64,000 nucleotides of DNA from Scheffersomyces stipitis CBS 6054. Taxonomy: Eukaryota; Ascomycota; Pichiomycetes; Serinales; Debaryomycetaceae. The stretch spans positions 1,054,001 to 1,118,000 of the forward strand of contig NC_009043.1 of assembly GCF_000209165.1 (NCBI RefSeq), read 5' to 3'. A program made the position numbers and the translations under genes. The stretch's first letter is position 1. The number at the start of each line of letters is the position of its first letter. Below, one piece after another: positions 30,117 through 40,866 of the stretch. Under the pieces are notes generated by a model. The model was not told the DNA's origin and searched no databases. It was given only the letters and a program-made list of their open reading frames with translations.

Positions 30117-32999
30117 TTACCAAGTAAGGGTGAATTGCTTAGCGAAAGCACCTTCTTTGGTATACTTTTCCAAACCTGTGACGAAAATAGTTGAATTTTC
30201 GTAACTGAACTTGACCTTTGAATCCTCGAATTCGACCTGCTTAGGCTTCTTCTCCACACCCAAGATGGTAATATTGGCCAATGGCTGCGAAACATTGTAT
30301 TCTCCAAAACTCGATGCTGTCAACAGCTTGCTGTGAGCAACAAAGTCAACATACAAAGATTCTTCAATTTCCAAAGATTCCCCATCGTCAAGGTAGAGCT
30401 TTCCTGAAGCATTACCTTCATTGTCCAAAGCTACAAGCAATGCAAATGGATTCTCTCTGGATTCAGCAACAGTGTAGCCTGGTTCTTGAAGTGGCAAAAT
30501 GTGACCACCTCTGACATGCAATGGGATGTGACCCAATGGTGCAGCCAAGGTTTCATTCTTTCCATTTCTGAAGTCTTGCTTTTCGTGAGTGTACCAATCG
30601 TAGTAGACTTCTGAGACACCAGCACCTGGGAAAACACCCTTGGTCTTGTTGACACCTGGTTCTAAAACTGGAGTAACAATCAAGGCATCACCAACAAACA
30701 ATTGGTTGTCGATACCGTTGTACTTCTTCTCGTATGGGAATTGCCACGACAAGGATCTCAAGATTGGCAAACCAGTAACATGTGATTCGTGCAACAAGGT
30801 ATAGTAGTATGGCAACAACAAGTATCTGATAGCCATTGAGGTTCTCGTGGCATCAGCAACAGAAGACCAAACGTATGGTTCTTGAGAAATGGCTCCCAAA
30901 ACATTGTGGTTTCTGTAGAATGGGAAGAACGAACCCAATTGCATCCATCTCGAGCACAATTCAGCATCCGAGTTTCCATTGAAACCACAAACATCAACTC
31001 CAAAGAAAGGAATACCAGAAAGACCCATGCTGAATGCCTGAGGAATAGAGAAGTACATCATGTCATAGTCAGCATTGTTGTCACCACCCCAGTGACCCAT
31101 GTAATGGCCAGCACCGGAGAAGGTAGAACGGGCAATAATAAATGGCCTCTTGTTTGGGAAGATTTCCAACAAAGCAGCGTGGATAGCCTTTTCTTGTAAG
31201 AATCCGTAGAGATTATGGATATCATATTCAACAGTGCCATCTGCATGAGTTGCATTTGGAGAAACTGCATGAGTTGCAAGATCATGATCACCTTGGGCGT
31301 GGTTGATAGCGTAAGGTGGGTAGTTGATGTTTCCCTTACCTGGCAACAATGTGTTCATGGAGTCGATTGAAGCAGAAGAGCTTGATGGACTGGGCTTAGA
31401 AGTAGTGGCTGTAGCAGCAATTGAACTGGAAATAGACTTCCATTCAGTTGAGTTCGAAACGTTGAAACCTGATGGATATTGAGTAACTTCGCCTCCAACC
31501 AAGAATGGTGGATCTGCTGGGTTTTCAAAGTATCTGCCAGTACCACACGAACCAACACAGAAAGAACTGACTTCGTTCATATCGGACCAAATACCATCGA
31601 ATGGGATTCTGTCGTGCCATTCTTTAAACATCTCGTTCCACCAGTCTTGTGTATTGTTAGCAAGGAAATCTGGGAAAGCGGTGTAACCGGGCCAAACAGC
31701 ACCAATGTATAAAGAGCCATCTGGGTTCTTAAGGAAGATGTCAGATTCGTTACCGGCATGGAAGGGGGTATAGTCATTGTCAGTTTCATTATTTGGATTT
31801 GGAACGTAAATTGCTGCATCGAAGATTGGAACATAGTGTTGGTTGTTCTTGTGTAGCTTGTCCAAGAAGTCCTGGTACTTGTCAGTTGGGTATCTATGTG
31901 GGTCATTTGTGAAATCCTTGTATGAGTCCATGTAATCGATATCAGACCAGATGGTTTCCAATGGAATATTGAAATTCTTGAAGTTGGTTACTACATCTTC
32001 CAAGTCCTCGATTTCACGATAACCCCATCTACACTGGTGATATCCAAGAGCCCAGTATGGTTGGAAAGCTGGCAATCCTATTTCTGAAACATATTGTTGA
32101 ATAACATCCTTAGGGTCAGGACCGCTGAAGAAGTATAAGTCAATAACTCCAGAAAGTGCTCTCCAGGTCAAAGATTGTTCTTCAAAAATGACTTCTTGGA
32201 TAGCAGATGTTCTCCAGTAGACACCATGGGTGGTATTTGAATTGTATCTTTGGTCATAGTAAACAGGATGAACACCGTAAATGTTACCGTCGATAGGGTC
32301 ACCAACATCGTTAGCGAACAAAGTCTTTACAGTTCCTGGCAAACTCAAAGAACCATGGATGGACTCGCCTAATCCAGAAATTGCATACCCCTTTGGCAAA
32401 GTGGTGTTGAATTGAATGAATTGGTTGGAAAATACCAATGGATTACCATCAGTGGAAAACAAAACCTCTCCGGTAGAAGCTCTAACCACTTCAAACGAGA
32501 AGTCATCCGAGTGGTACTGGAAGACTAAGTCAGAGTCTTCGAAATTGAATGAATTGACATCTCCTTCGATAGTTGGCTTCACAACCAAGTCTTCAGGCAA
32601 AATGTAGACATCGGTTAAGTTTGTTGGTTCAATATGAACATTCAAACGCTTGTCAGACTGGTAAGTCACCGTCAAGTTCAAATGATCAAAGTCATAACCA
32701 TAGATATTAGTAGCCTCCTTTAACTCGAGAATACCGGTCAATCCTCTTGGTGTGGAGGTAACATTGACCAAAGTGTAACCCTTTGCTTCCTGGTTAGCAT
32801 CAACAGCAGTATCATTGAGGATGTTAGGAACCTGCTTAACACCTAAAGTCAAGTCATTGGGAACTGTTGCTCGAGAGTCTCCACTTGAGGAGGTGCTCGA
32901 AGCGACCTCTGACTCAGAAGAAGAAATTGCAGCACCAAGCACAGAGTTTGTCACTCCAAGAGCGACAACCGAAGATTTTATTAAGTCTCTGAATATCAT
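30117..32999 (-). CDS. GAM1: Secreted glucoamylase/alpha-glucosidase, GH31
   Basis: A 960-aa extracellular glycosidase releasing glucose from maltose, oligosaccharides and starch. The ATG at 32999 gives a signal peptide (MIFRDLIKSSVVALGVTNSVLG); three open codons upstream carry no ATG. GH31 landmarks are present: the nucleophile motif WSDMNEVSSF (about residue 468), the acid/base region GHWGGDN (about 638), WSDIDYMDSYKDF and numerous N-glycosylation sequons. A Ser/Thr-rich insert follows the nucleophile region. Overall this matches Schwanniomyces Gam1 and Candida Gca1/Gca2, and the exact orthologue name is not certain. Two GTGGGG boxes near 33.3 kb suggest Mig1 glucose repression. Confidence 0.9.
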   Translation of the reverse strand: MIFRDLIKSSVVALGVTNSVLGAAISSSESEVASSTSSSGDSRATVPNDLTLGVKQVPNILNDTAVDANQEAKGYTLVNVTSTPRGLTGILELKEATNIYGYDFDHLNLTVTYQSDKRLNVHIEPTNLTDVYILPEDLVVKPTIEGDVNSFNFEDSDLVFQYHSDDFSFEVVRASTGEVLFSTDGNPLVFSNQFIQFNTTLPKGYAISGLGESIHGSLSLPGTVKTLFANDVGDPIDGNIYGVHPVYYDQRYNSNTTHGVYWRTSAIQEVIFEEQSLTWRALSGVIDLYFFSGPDPKDVIQQYVSEIGLPAFQPYWALGYHQCRWGYREIEDLEDVVTNFKNFNIPLETIWSDIDYMDSYKDFTNDPHRYPTDKYQDFLDKLHKNNQHYVPIFDAAIYVPNPNNETDNDYTPFHAGNESDIFLKNPDGSLYIGAVWPGYTAFPDFLANNTQDWWNEMFKEWHDRIPFDGIWSDMNEVSSFCVGSCGTGRYFENPADPPFLVGGEVTQYPSGFNVSNSTEWKSISSSIAATATTSKPSPSSSSASIDSMNTLLPGKGNINYPPYAINHAQGDHDLATHAVSPNATHADGTVEYDIHNLYGFLQEKAIHAALLEIFPNKRPFIIARSTFSGAGHYMGHWGGDNNADYDMMYFSIPQAFSMGLSGIPFFGVDVCGFNGNSDAELCSRWMQLGSFFPFYRNHNVLGAISQEPYVWSSVADATRTSMAIRYLLLPYYYTLLHESHVTGLPILRSLSWQFPYEKKYNGIDNQLFVGDALIVTPVLEPGVNKTKGVFPGAGVSEVYYDWYTHEKQDFRNGKNETLAAPLGHIPLHVRGGHILPLQEPGYTVAESRENPFALLVALDNEGNASGKLYLDDGESLEIEESLYVDFVAHSKLLTASSFGEYNVSQPLANITILGVEKKPKQVEFEDSKVKFSYENSTIFVTGLEKYTKEGAFAKQFTLTW

Positions 33000-34752
33000 C
33001 TTGTGCACACTGAGGATGTATAATTCTAATGGGAATATACGTATTACTTAGGAATTGGTCGACTATTTATATTTTGCCATCACCACCATTATGTTGCGGA
33101 TGGCACGGAATTCATAACCACATTCCTCTGTCTCCTATACGAGTACTAGACGCAAGCAGTTGAAAGTTGTCTGTTTTGGATCAGTGGAACAACTCCATAT
33201 GTACCTGAAATTTCGGAACAATTCACATATATAATAATATTATTATGCATAAAATGTGTCTACCAATATAGTGGGGAACCCAAAGCCCACACAAGCTGCG
33301 CAAGCCCCCACGCAATTTTAATCCGATCCACTCCTAGGATGGCTACTTTTGATTTATCCTACAATTCTTGGAAATTATCTATCTGGCGTACTGAAGTGGC
33401 TCATTGGAATTGGAGAAATATACAGATTAAGTTTGGTTTGACAAGTCGACGTTCAAGTTAAGTATCATGCAAATGAAAGTGTCAAAAAAGCCGTAACTGA
33501 ATATGAAATTCCGAGATTTTCAAACATGGGGTAACTGCCGGGAGGCGGCCACTAGCACAGTTTCCTCCAAGATGAATATGCATTTGTGGAGTTTGTCCTA
33601 TTGTTTTCTTCGCATAATTAGAGCGGAGCGCGGATAAATAGTCTACTTTCATTGTCGCAATAATCTTCTATAAAGCGAAGTGGTCCAATGGGAGGATCAC
33701 ACTGGTGCCACATGAAAGTAGATAGTTAGACAATAGAGCAATATTGTTCACAAAAATCCGAAATAGGGGCTTCGTGACCAGAATGGATAGTAGTATTTAT
33801 GCATAAATTGATTTTTTGACAATTCTTGCAAGAGGAGGCCGTGGAACAACCTTTCCATTACTATTTTCCATCTTGATTACAAAGCGAGATCTCAATTACA
33901 ATTGAATTTTAACTTCGCCCGAAATAAGTAGGTCCAAGACTTTGTTTCGCCAGGCACTTCCGGACTATTGCGAAGTATCTGTCATTATAGACATTGCACT
34001 TCAGTTGATTATTGTCTAAATAGCTATAAAGTAGGTCTCAGTTCTTTAGAACTATAAATCTCTGCAGAGATTTAACAGCAAAAACGTATTTGCTTCATTT
34101 ATGTGCACCGAAGTTGTCTGTCTATCTGCAAATTTTCATTCACTTTTGTAGTTGAAATATTTGCAGAATCTTCCCTCGTGATATTAATTATTATGTAGAC
34201 ATATGGTTATTTGAAAAGTGGTTCGTTATTTACGTGGAGTTTCGCAACCTTTGGCCACAAAAAATATTAGCAGAATAATTGCCATATAAATTTTTCATTT
34301 TAAGTTTCATTATATTTCAAACTTTTTGAATGCTTTCATGGGAAATCTACAAGATGTACTCTAAATTAGCTTTTATTCTAGATCCTGAAAATATGTTTCC
34401 TCAAAATCTATTCGAAAATTTATGAAAATGTAGACCAAAAATACATACATTCACTGAAATCATGGAAAATGGCTATAATTCAAAGACATTAACTTCTTGA
34501 ACACAAATATGATACACAAATCATTGCCACCTCTACTCCAATAAGGCGCTTGAAAAATTTTCAACTCACCCTTATTACTTTATTCTCTTGCTACTCTTTT
34601 GATCTATTTAGTCAATATTTCGCAATCGAGTTGTGTAAGTGACTGCACACAAGACTTCAAATCAGATAGAATGTAGTGAAGGACATCTACCAACTAGTCA
34701 CCCATCCCTATCACTACTCCATACTCTTATCCAGTTTACAAATTTCGTCCAT
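33000..34752. other. 1.75-kb divergent promoter between glucoamylase and the BSP1-like gene
   Basis: It contains a TATA-like run near 33064, a 16-bp palindrome ATAATAATATTATTAT (33231-33246) and two Mig1-type boxes on the glucoamylase side. The BSP1 side is AT-rich. The frame upstream of the BSP1-like ATG is open from 34639 but begins with GTG and looks non-coding. Confidence 0.55.
33271..33311. promoter_or_regulatory. Two Mig1-type GTGGGG boxes upstream of the glucoamylase gene
   Basis: GTGGGG at 33271-33276 is preceded by AATATA, and CCCCAC (GTGGGG on the minus strand) lies at 33306-33311. They are 272 and 307 bp upstream of the ATG. They fit the GC-box plus AT-rich flank of Mig1 sites, as expected for a glucose-repressed amylolytic gene. 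Confidence 0.45.
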
Positions 34753-36882
34753 ATGACTCAAGTTTCACCATCGAGCAAAAAGGTAGATGATTTCTTATCG
34801 GGGTTGTCTCAATTGTCTCAGAATAAAATTCGAGAAGACGAACAACGACAGAGGGAGCTACAAAGAAGCATCGAAGAGTTGAAGAGACTGAATTCGACTT
34901 CGCCAGCAAAACCTGATTACGATGAGCTAACTCCGGTGAACTCGCTGATGATTTCAGACTCAGTTCCAACTTTGAAGTTCAGCAGAAGCTCAGGGCCCAC
35001 TGAATATAAATCTAGACTAGACATCTATGAAGAAGAGAACCCTCCAAAGCTACCAAAAAGAAGAAATATTGAAAGTAATGAAGATGAAGATGCTCCAAAA
35101 TTGCCAAGAAGACCAGAATCTACAGAGCCTGTGGAAGAAAACCCTCCTCCACTTCCTACAAGGAAATTTGCATATTCCACATCAGACTTGAATATTAACT
35201 TGCTTCAACCAACAGGCCGTAAAGGTCCTATTCCTGTCGCAAAACCAAAGCAGACTTCGAATCACTCATTTCCAGAATTCAAAGCTAAATCTGGTTCCAC
35301 TGGAGGCGGTACCATTAAGTCTTTTTCCCAGATAGAAGCTGAAATCAAAAACAGAGATGTATCACAAACAGAGGATTCCAAATTGAAACAAGTCCCCCCA
35401 AAGCCAAAGTCCAAACCTAGAATCAGTGAGACTTCTGTAGTTGTAGATTCGGTAGCAAAAAATGACTGGCTTTCTTCATCAATTGGAAACAAGGCAACTG
35501 TCCACACAACCCAGTCTTATGCCGGACATGTAGAACCATTGAAACCCACACCAAGGCCCAAGGCAGACTGGTTGTCTTCTACTTTACATAATCCAAAAAC
35601 AACAGTACACACTTCGCCTGCCAAAGTAAGCGTTGACTCACCAGGAGAGCACAGTTCTGGTAAGCCAGGTAGCAAACCTCCTCTTCCTCCCAAAATTGCC
35701 ATTACTTCTCCCTCTAAGGGAGCAGCAGCCAGCTGGCTCAATAGTGCTGTTAGTAAGAAGGATCTTCATACACATTCAGAAGTGGCTTCAAAACCATCTT
35801 ATATAATTCCGAAGAAGAAGAATCAAAATGTAGAAGAATCAGAGAAAAAGACACCCGAGTACTTGGAAAAACTAGGAAAGTTGCAGAAAGGCGAATCGTT
35901 GAAAACCCCAGTTTCAAAAGCTCCATTGAACAAATATGCTCAAGAAGAGGACACTCTAAAGAACACGATCGCAAATCTTTCGTCTTCTAAAAAACCACCT
36001 CCAAAGCCATTGAAACCTCCAGTCTCAAAATACACCCAGGAAGAGACTGACTTGCTCAAAACTACTTTGGCTGGATTGTCTACAAGCAAAGTGCCAGTTG
36101 TTAGGGTTTCAAAACCATCAGTAGAAAAGTATACAAAAAACGAAAGCGAGCTTCTTAAATCAACTATATCAAACTTGTCGCCAAACAAGAAGCCTCTTAT
36201 ACCGACTAAGCCAGCTTTTAACAAGTACGAAGAAAATGATTCTCAGATATTAAGAGCTCAGATGAGTCAGCTCTCCAACAAGAGCAAATTATCCACAAAA
36301 CAGGATAATAATATAACAGAGGGAATGTATGCTCATAGTAAACTCAAACCAGTGGCTCCACCCCTCAAACCCAAGACCAAGCCGGTTGTTGAACAACCTC
36401 CTAAACGGGCAACTGCAGTTGAGAAACCAAAGCCCGTATCATTCCAGGACCAACTATCCAACATCTTGAGAGCCAACACAGTCCCTCAACTTGCAGGTGC
36501 TTCTAGTAATGGAATCCCAACAGCTACAATAATTAGCCGTTCAAACACAGATCCTATAAGGGAGAAAAGAAAAGATACAGTAGGTAATGGTAAGTTAGTT
36601 CATCCTGGTAAGGGAAGAGCAAAGGGTCCAAAGAGAAAGCTTCCTAAATCGATGCAGAAATCTCAGGCTCAAAGTAGCAACAGTTCAAAGAAGTCGGCGA
36701 ATGTTAAGGAAAGTGATCCAGTTTCCTTAAATCCAATTGAATCTTCTGAACCAAAAGAAGAAGAAACTATGCTTGCGGTACCAAAGAAGAAACCTGCTCC
36801 TACAGTGAACAAGCTAACTAAACCAAAGCCTGTTGAAGGATTGAAGCCCAGCCGGAACTTCAGTGGGGAGATTTTCATATAG
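34753..36882 (+). CDS. Proline-rich repeat adaptor, BSP1-like (tentative)
   Basis: A 709-aa, probably disordered protein rich in Lys, Pro and Ser. The N-terminal block KVDDFLSGLSQLSQNK with a short coiled coil is followed by polyproline SH3-type motifs (PPPLPTRK, KPPLPPK). There are three WL[SN]S modules (near residues 237, 272 and 327) and four 32-33-residue modules beginning K-Y (Lys394, 426, 459, 491) with the pattern KYxxxExxxLxxxxxxLSxxKxP. This architecture resembles fungal Bsp1, a cortical actin-patch protein binding synaptojanins, but I am not certain. The start is the first ATG in the frame (34753). Confidence 0.7.
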   Translation: MTQVSPSSKKVDDFLSGLSQLSQNKIREDEQRQRELQRSIEELKRLNSTSPAKPDYDELTPVNSLMISDSVPTLKFSRSSGPTEYKSRLDIYEEENPPKLPKRRNIESNEDEDAPKLPRRPESTEPVEENPPPLPTRKFAYSTSDLNINLLQPTGRKGPIPVAKPKQTSNHSFPEFKAKSGSTGGGTIKSFSQIEAEIKNRDVSQTEDSKLKQVPPKPKSKPRISETSVVVDSVAKNDWLSSSIGNKATVHTTQSYAGHVEPLKPTPRPKADWLSSTLHNPKTTVHTSPAKVSVDSPGEHSSGKPGSKPPLPPKIAITSPSKGAAASWLNSAVSKKDLHTHSEVASKPSYIIPKKKNQNVEESEKKTPEYLEKLGKLQKGESLKTPVSKAPLNKYAQEEDTLKNTIANLSSSKKPPPKPLKPPVSKYTQEETDLLKTTLAGLSTSKVPVVRVSKPSVEKYTKNESELLKSTISNLSPNKKPLIPTKPAFNKYEENDSQILRAQMSQLSNKSKLSTKQDNNITEGMYAHSKLKPVAPPLKPKTKPVVEQPPKRATAVEKPKPVSFQDQLSNILRANTVPQLAGASSNGIPTATIISRSNTDPIREKRKDTVGNGKLVHPGKGRAKGPKRKLPKSMQKSQAQSSNSSKKSANVKESDPVSLNPIESSEPKEEETMLAVPKKKPAPTVNKLTKPKPVEGLKPSRNFSGEIFI
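35932..36318 (+). repeat. Four-copy 32-33-aa coding repeat in the BSP1-like gene
   Basis: The K-Y dipeptide opening each copy is encoded at 35932, 36028, 36127 and 36223, giving spacings of 96, 99 and 96 bp. The copies have diverged, with only the key residues K, Y, E, L, LS and KP retained, so the array is old. Confidence 0.8.
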
Positions 36883-37410
36883 GAGATACAGACATTCAGA
36901 TCGATTCTATTCTTTTATAAAGAACAATTATTTGTTTTACTTTCTCAAACGTAGATTGGCACTCATAGTCGTATATATGTGAAGTCGTAAATGTATGTAC
37001 AGTCAATTTTGCAGATGAATGCGCATGAAGCAACATCCCCAATTAGGCTAGTTGTGTGGAACAAGAACTGTGAAAAATGTAGGCGAGCTAACAGAGCTGG
37101 CTCGTACTTATAAGTGAGATTTGAAACATGGATATTGAAGACTATTGATAGAGTAGCCGTTGCTCGAGTAGCCATTGTGTATTATAGCATCTTATAACCT
37201 GAGGGAACATCTCGTTATCATCTTCCCCACTAAACTAGTGTGATTTCAGAAGACATTAAAGCGTGCGGCTCGCGAATGTTTTTTCTTCCAGAACAAATGG
37301 ACAACTTTTCAAAACAGTTATGTAAACATTATATACGATCCAACAGTGAATAATTGTTGCAAGCGATAATCCTCGTTGCAAACAGTACTGTACTACTAGT
37401 CTACCCTGAA
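36883..37410. other. BSP1-like 3' region / SNL1 promoter
   Basis: 528 bp between two plus-strand genes. AT-rich, no conserved ORF or RNA gene seen. Confidence 0.5.
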
Positions 37411-38019
37411 ATGGATAAAGTTACCGAGCAGTTGGAGGCATGGAAGGCTGAGATTCCTGCCAAATTGGAACAGGCCCAAATCTACTTCAACCAGTTCAAG
37501 CAATCGATTCCAAAGAACGTGGACGAACTCCAGCCTCACATCGACTACATCAAGTCCATTACTCAGGACGACATAATAAACGACTTCACCAACTTCAAGG
37601 TAACTCCCATCACAATTTCCATCACGATCACGACTTTGACGACGATCTTCATTATCTCAAAGTTGTTTTGTAGATGCTCTTCTGACACGAAAACCAAGAA
37701 AAAGAACAAGAAGCCTAAAAAGAAACTCTCGAAGGCGCAGAAGGCCAACAAGGATATCCAGGCCATTTTGGACTTTGTTGAATCCGAGTATGTGCCTCAG
37801 ATCGACACATACATTGTGGAATACAAGAGCTTGAAACCCGAAGAGCTCGAGTACAAGTACAACTACTTTGAAGAAATGTTGTTGAAGGAGTTGATGAAGT
37901 TGGACGAGGTCGATGTCAGTGGCAACGATATCTTGAGAGAAAACAGAAAGAAAGTGATAAAATTTGTCCAGGATCACCAGAAGAGATTGGACAGATTCAA
38001 AAAAGAAAGAAACTTCTAA
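37411..38019 (+). CDS. SNL1: BAG-domain Hsp70 co-chaperone Snl1, membrane-anchored
   Basis: A 202-aa protein starting at the ATG at 37411; upstream codons are open but contain no ATG. An N-terminal helical segment precedes a membrane helix (about 63-84, TISITITTLTTIFIISKLF), a basic stretch (KKKNKKPKKK) and a C-terminal BAG domain with the family block YNYFEEMLLKELMKLDEVDV and the closing basic helix. Snl1 sits in the ER/nuclear envelope and stimulates nucleotide exchange on Hsp70. S. cerevisiae Snl1 is shorter (159 aa) and lacks most of the segment before the membrane helix. Confidence 0.85.
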   Translation: MDKVTEQLEAWKAEIPAKLEQAQIYFNQFKQSIPKNVDELQPHIDYIKSITQDDIINDFTNFKVTPITISITITTLTTIFIISKLFCRCSSDTKTKKKNKKPKKKLSKAQKANKDIQAILDFVESEYVPQIDTYIVEYKSLKPEELEYKYNYFEEMLLKELMKLDEVDVSGNDILRENRKKVIKFVQDHQKRLDRFKKERNF

Positions 38020-38204
38020 GATGAGCTTTCAAGACACTGATATCTCAATTTAGATATGTATTGTATTCTGTTAATAAATGTAATCTACTATGAATAAGTA
38101 GCGCAATCACTTCAAAGAGTCTATTCTAGTATATAAATATATATTTCTTTAAATAATAAATAATGTAACCTTTTAACAGTATTACAGTATTTAGTCGATA
38201 TACT

Positions 38205-38741
38205 CTATTTCTTGTTTATCACTGTCTTGTGCGAGTCGAAATCCTGGGGTTGGATTCTGGCTCCTCTCTTGACTCCAAACTCAGGAATGGCACCGTCCGA
38301 ATTACCAGGAAACACGTCTACAAGTAGAGGCAATCTATGGCCCAACCACAAGGCACTGTTGGTGTGGTCTTCCAAATCGTTACCCGTTTGAGGGTGAATA
38401 AGAACTGACAAATTTCCATGGTACAATTGAAACCAACTGAGAACCTTGATGAACACCTCAGGTCTTCTCACATCCGCCTCCCAGAACTGCGTTGGATGTG
38501 GGCCAATGATCTTGTCATCGGGCAACTTCTTCACGATGATGGAGCCATTGGCTGAATCTTCAGGGAAGTCTTCAAGTAACTTGGCTCTTAAGTTGTCGGA
38601 CTCGGTAAGCGACTTTGCATTATGCGCATAGTAGTAGACATGGAAATCGTAGTATTGCACCGGATATGTGAACGAAAGTCCGTGAACCGAGGTGGTGGCT
38701 ACAGAGGGATCGTTTTGTGGAAGATGGGTAACGTACTCCAT
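38205..38741 (-). CDS. DOPA 4,5-dioxygenase family protein
   Basis: A 178-aa protein resembling the small DOPA/aromatic ring-opening dioxygenase family. Histidine-bearing motifs are FHVYYYAHN, GPHPTQFWEAD and NLSVLIHPQTGND followed by DHTNSALWLG, which would bind the catalytic metal. The physiological substrate in yeasts is unknown to me. The chosen start (38741, MEYVTHLP) is the ATG next to the conserved region; twenty upstream codons are open but atypical. Its leader contains a 29-codon ORF ending at a GTAAGT donor-like site. Confidence 0.75.
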   Translation of the reverse strand: MEYVTHLPQNDPSVATTSVHGLSFTYPVQYYDFHVYYYAHNAKSLTESDNLRAKLLEDFPEDSANGSIIVKKLPDDKIIGPHPTQFWEADVRRPEVFIKVLSWFQLYHGNLSVLIHPQTGNDLEDHTNSALWLGHRLPLLVDVFPGNSDGAIPEFGVKRGARIQPQDFDSHKTVINKK

Positions 38742-38824
38742 TGCTATATGCTGAAAGGATAAAACTCGAAACTCTAAAAGAAGAATAAACTTATTGACCA
38801 AATTTCGTTCCCAGGATTAGCCAC

Positions 38825-38914
38825 TTACCTAAGGGGCGCCGCTTTGGTATAGAGCCACAATTGCTGCGAAAACTGCGCTACCAACGATAAGAATAATGCA
38901 TCACCAAATACCAT
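38825..38914 (-). other. 29-codon upstream ORF in the leader of the dioxygenase gene
   Basis: An ATG at 38914 opens a hydrophobic 29-aa ORF (MVFGDALFLSLVAQ...) that stops at 38825 within AGGTAAGTGG. GTAAGT (38828-38823) looks like a splice donor. Splicing to TAG at 38746-38744 would not bring the ORF into frame with the dioxygenase. It may be a regulatory uORF, a small membrane peptide or a leader exon. Confidence 0.3.
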
Positions 38915-38985
38915 TCTACAACAATATGCTACAATATAAGTAATAGGATTTGTATAATATAGATGTAAATACTATTTTAAAGCTC

Positions 38986-40866
38986 CTAAGCCAAATTCAA
39001 GTCCTTCTGCACCATGGTCTTGCAAATAGGGTGGTACTTGTCTTCAAATCTCTTGAAAGTCTCCACAGCAAACTCGATGCTGACACTGGTCTGCAAGAGC
39101 TTGTAACCTGGTCTGACATACTTCATACGACCTACAGTGCCCAACCAGTCAGCAAAGAACTTAACTTGTTCGTCCGAACTAGTGTAGTTCCCGTATTTGA
39201 TCAACAATTCATTCCAACGAGCAAGTACTTCACCGTTCTTACTGGCTGCATACTTTGGGTAGATAGAAGGCAACTTTCTGATGAGTTCAGGAGAGACATC
39301 AAGGTCCTTAAATCTATCAGTTAAGGTTTCGATAAAGAGCATCTCTTGTTCTCCTTCGAATTCCTTAACATCAGCTTCGGAGAACTTGACTTCAGTTTCA
39401 CCGGACTTAACGAAGTCCACCCACTTTTCAACCAAGACGTAGACTTGATCAGCCAATGTAGTGTCGAACTTGGGATCATCAGGTAAGCCGGGCTGGAACA
39501 ACCACTTCTCCAAATCAATGGTGTCCAACGCATCTTTCTTACCCAATGGAGTGTAGAAATCATACAAGGTCTCTATGAACTGAGCACTGTTAAGCGATTG
39601 GTAACGGAACTTCTTGAAGTAATGCTTGATAAATGGATCGAACTCCTTGGTACCACCGACTTTCGTCTCGATGTGAAACAAGAAGTTGAAACCCTTTTCA
39701 TATGGAATTCTAGAAAATGCATCGTCGGGATCGCCACTTGCCAAGTCCCATACCAATGATGTGAACTTGGGATCAAACGACTCCACAGTCTCTACTAATG
39801 CATTCCAGCCAATAATGGCATTGAAGTGTCTCACTTGCTCGCCATACTTTTCTGGGTTGGCTCTGCCTTCCTCTTGGGCTTCAGCAGCAGCTATGGCTCC
39901 TATAATTCGCCTTTCCAAATACACAGTCCAACCTTCGTTCAACCAAAAGTGCTCCCACGAACAATTAGTAACGAGATTACCGGACCATGAATGAGCCAAT
40001 TCATGTGCCATCACCTTGACTTGAGTTCTGTCCTTACTTATCAAAGTGGGTGTGAGCTGGGTCATGTTGGGAATTTCCATACCTCCGTAGGGGAAACTCG
40101 AAGGAAGAACTAACGAATCGAATCTCGACCATTCATATTCGAAGACGATCTTCTCGGCGATCTGGATGAAATTCTCCATATCCTTCTCAAACTCCCACTG
40201 ACAGTCCTTCAAAGATGGCTCTTCAGAGTAGACATCAGATCTGGGACCAATAGGAGCCTTGTGGAGATTACCAGAAGTGATAGAAACTAAGTATGAAGGA
40301 ATGGGAATAGGCTGGTCAAAATGGTATACACCTGCTTCATTACTTGGCTGCGGTCTACCAGACATAGTACACACCAGAGGCGATTTAGCTGTGAACTTGT
40401 ATGGAGACTTGACACCAGGGGTGTCAAAACAAGGGAACAAACTACGAGCGTGAATGGCTTGACATTGAGAAAATACATATGGACCAGTGTCTCCTTGAAT
40501 AAACTGAATGGCAGTACACTTGTCGGTGGTACGGAAATCGACTTCCACAGTGAGACTCTCATTTTCACCATCAATTGGAATTACCAAGGGAGAGCCAAAA
40601 GGAGCTTTGTGTGGCAAAAGTTCGAAAACAACTTCTTTACCATTGACTTTAGCAGTCAGCACTTCCAAAAACGAAGTGTCCAATACAAGGCGGTTGGTTT
40701 TGGTGAGTTTCTTCAAAGTGTATATCACATTTCCTGAAATATTCTTACTCTCAAACGATACCAGGAGCGACAAATCCGTGTGGACAACCTTAAACTCTGC
40801 ATAATTGGAGTTGGTGCACGGGTCTAGCTCGTGTGATCTTTTGCTAATATTCTCAAACTTTGACAT
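38986..40866 (-). CDS. LAP2: Leucine aminopeptidase / leukotriene A4 hydrolase homologue
   Basis: A 626-aa M1-family zinc metallopeptidase with epoxide-hydrolase ancestry. Visible landmarks are the exopeptidase motif YGGMEIPN, the zinc site HELAHSW (about residue 285) with the downstream glutamate in [13 protein letters not shown], the N-terminal [11 protein letters not shown] block and the C-terminal [19 protein letters not shown] domain that distinguishes LTA4H-type enzymes from other M1 peptidases. The start at 40866 gives a cytosolic form; S. cerevisiae Lap2 has a longer N-terminus. An upstream 62-codon ORF and a splice-acceptor-like TAG just before this ATG leave open a second, longer form. 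Confidence 0.93.
   Translation of the reverse strand: MSKFENISKRSHELDPCTNSNYAEFKVVHTDLSLLVSFESKNISGNVIYTLKKLTKTNRLVLDTSFLEVLTAKVNGKEVVFELLPHKAPFGSPLVIPIDGENESLTVEVDFRTTDKCTAIQFIQGDTGPYVFSQCQAIHARSLFPCFDTPGVKSPYKFTAKSPLVCTMSGRPQPSNEAGVYHFDQPIPIPSYLVSITSGNLHKAPIGPRSDVYSEEPSLKDCQWEFEKDMENFIQIAEKIVFEYEWSRFDSLVLPSSFPYGGMEIPNMTQLTPTLISKDRTQVKVMAHELAHSWSGNLVTNCSWEHFWLNEGWTVYLERRIIGAIAAAEAQEEGRANPEKYGEQVRHFNAIIGWNALVETVESFDPKFTSLVWDLASGDPDDAFSRIPYEKGFNFLFHIETKVGGTKEFDPFIKHYFKKFRYQSLNSAQFIETLYDFYTPLGKKDALDTIDLEKWLFQPGLPDDPKFDTTLADQVYVLVEKWVDFVKSGETEVKFSEADVKEFEGEQEMLFIETLTDRFKDLDVSPELIRKLPSIYPKYAASKNGEVLARWNELLIKYGNYTSSDEQVKFFADWLGTVGRMKYVRPGYKLLQTSVSIEFAVETFKRFEDKYHPICKTMVQKDLNLA

Noticed and set aside
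34639..34752. N-terminal extension of the BSP1-like protein by 38 codons
   Set aside because: The frame opens with GTG, has no ATG, and its composition differs from the protein; the ATG at 34753 is preferred.
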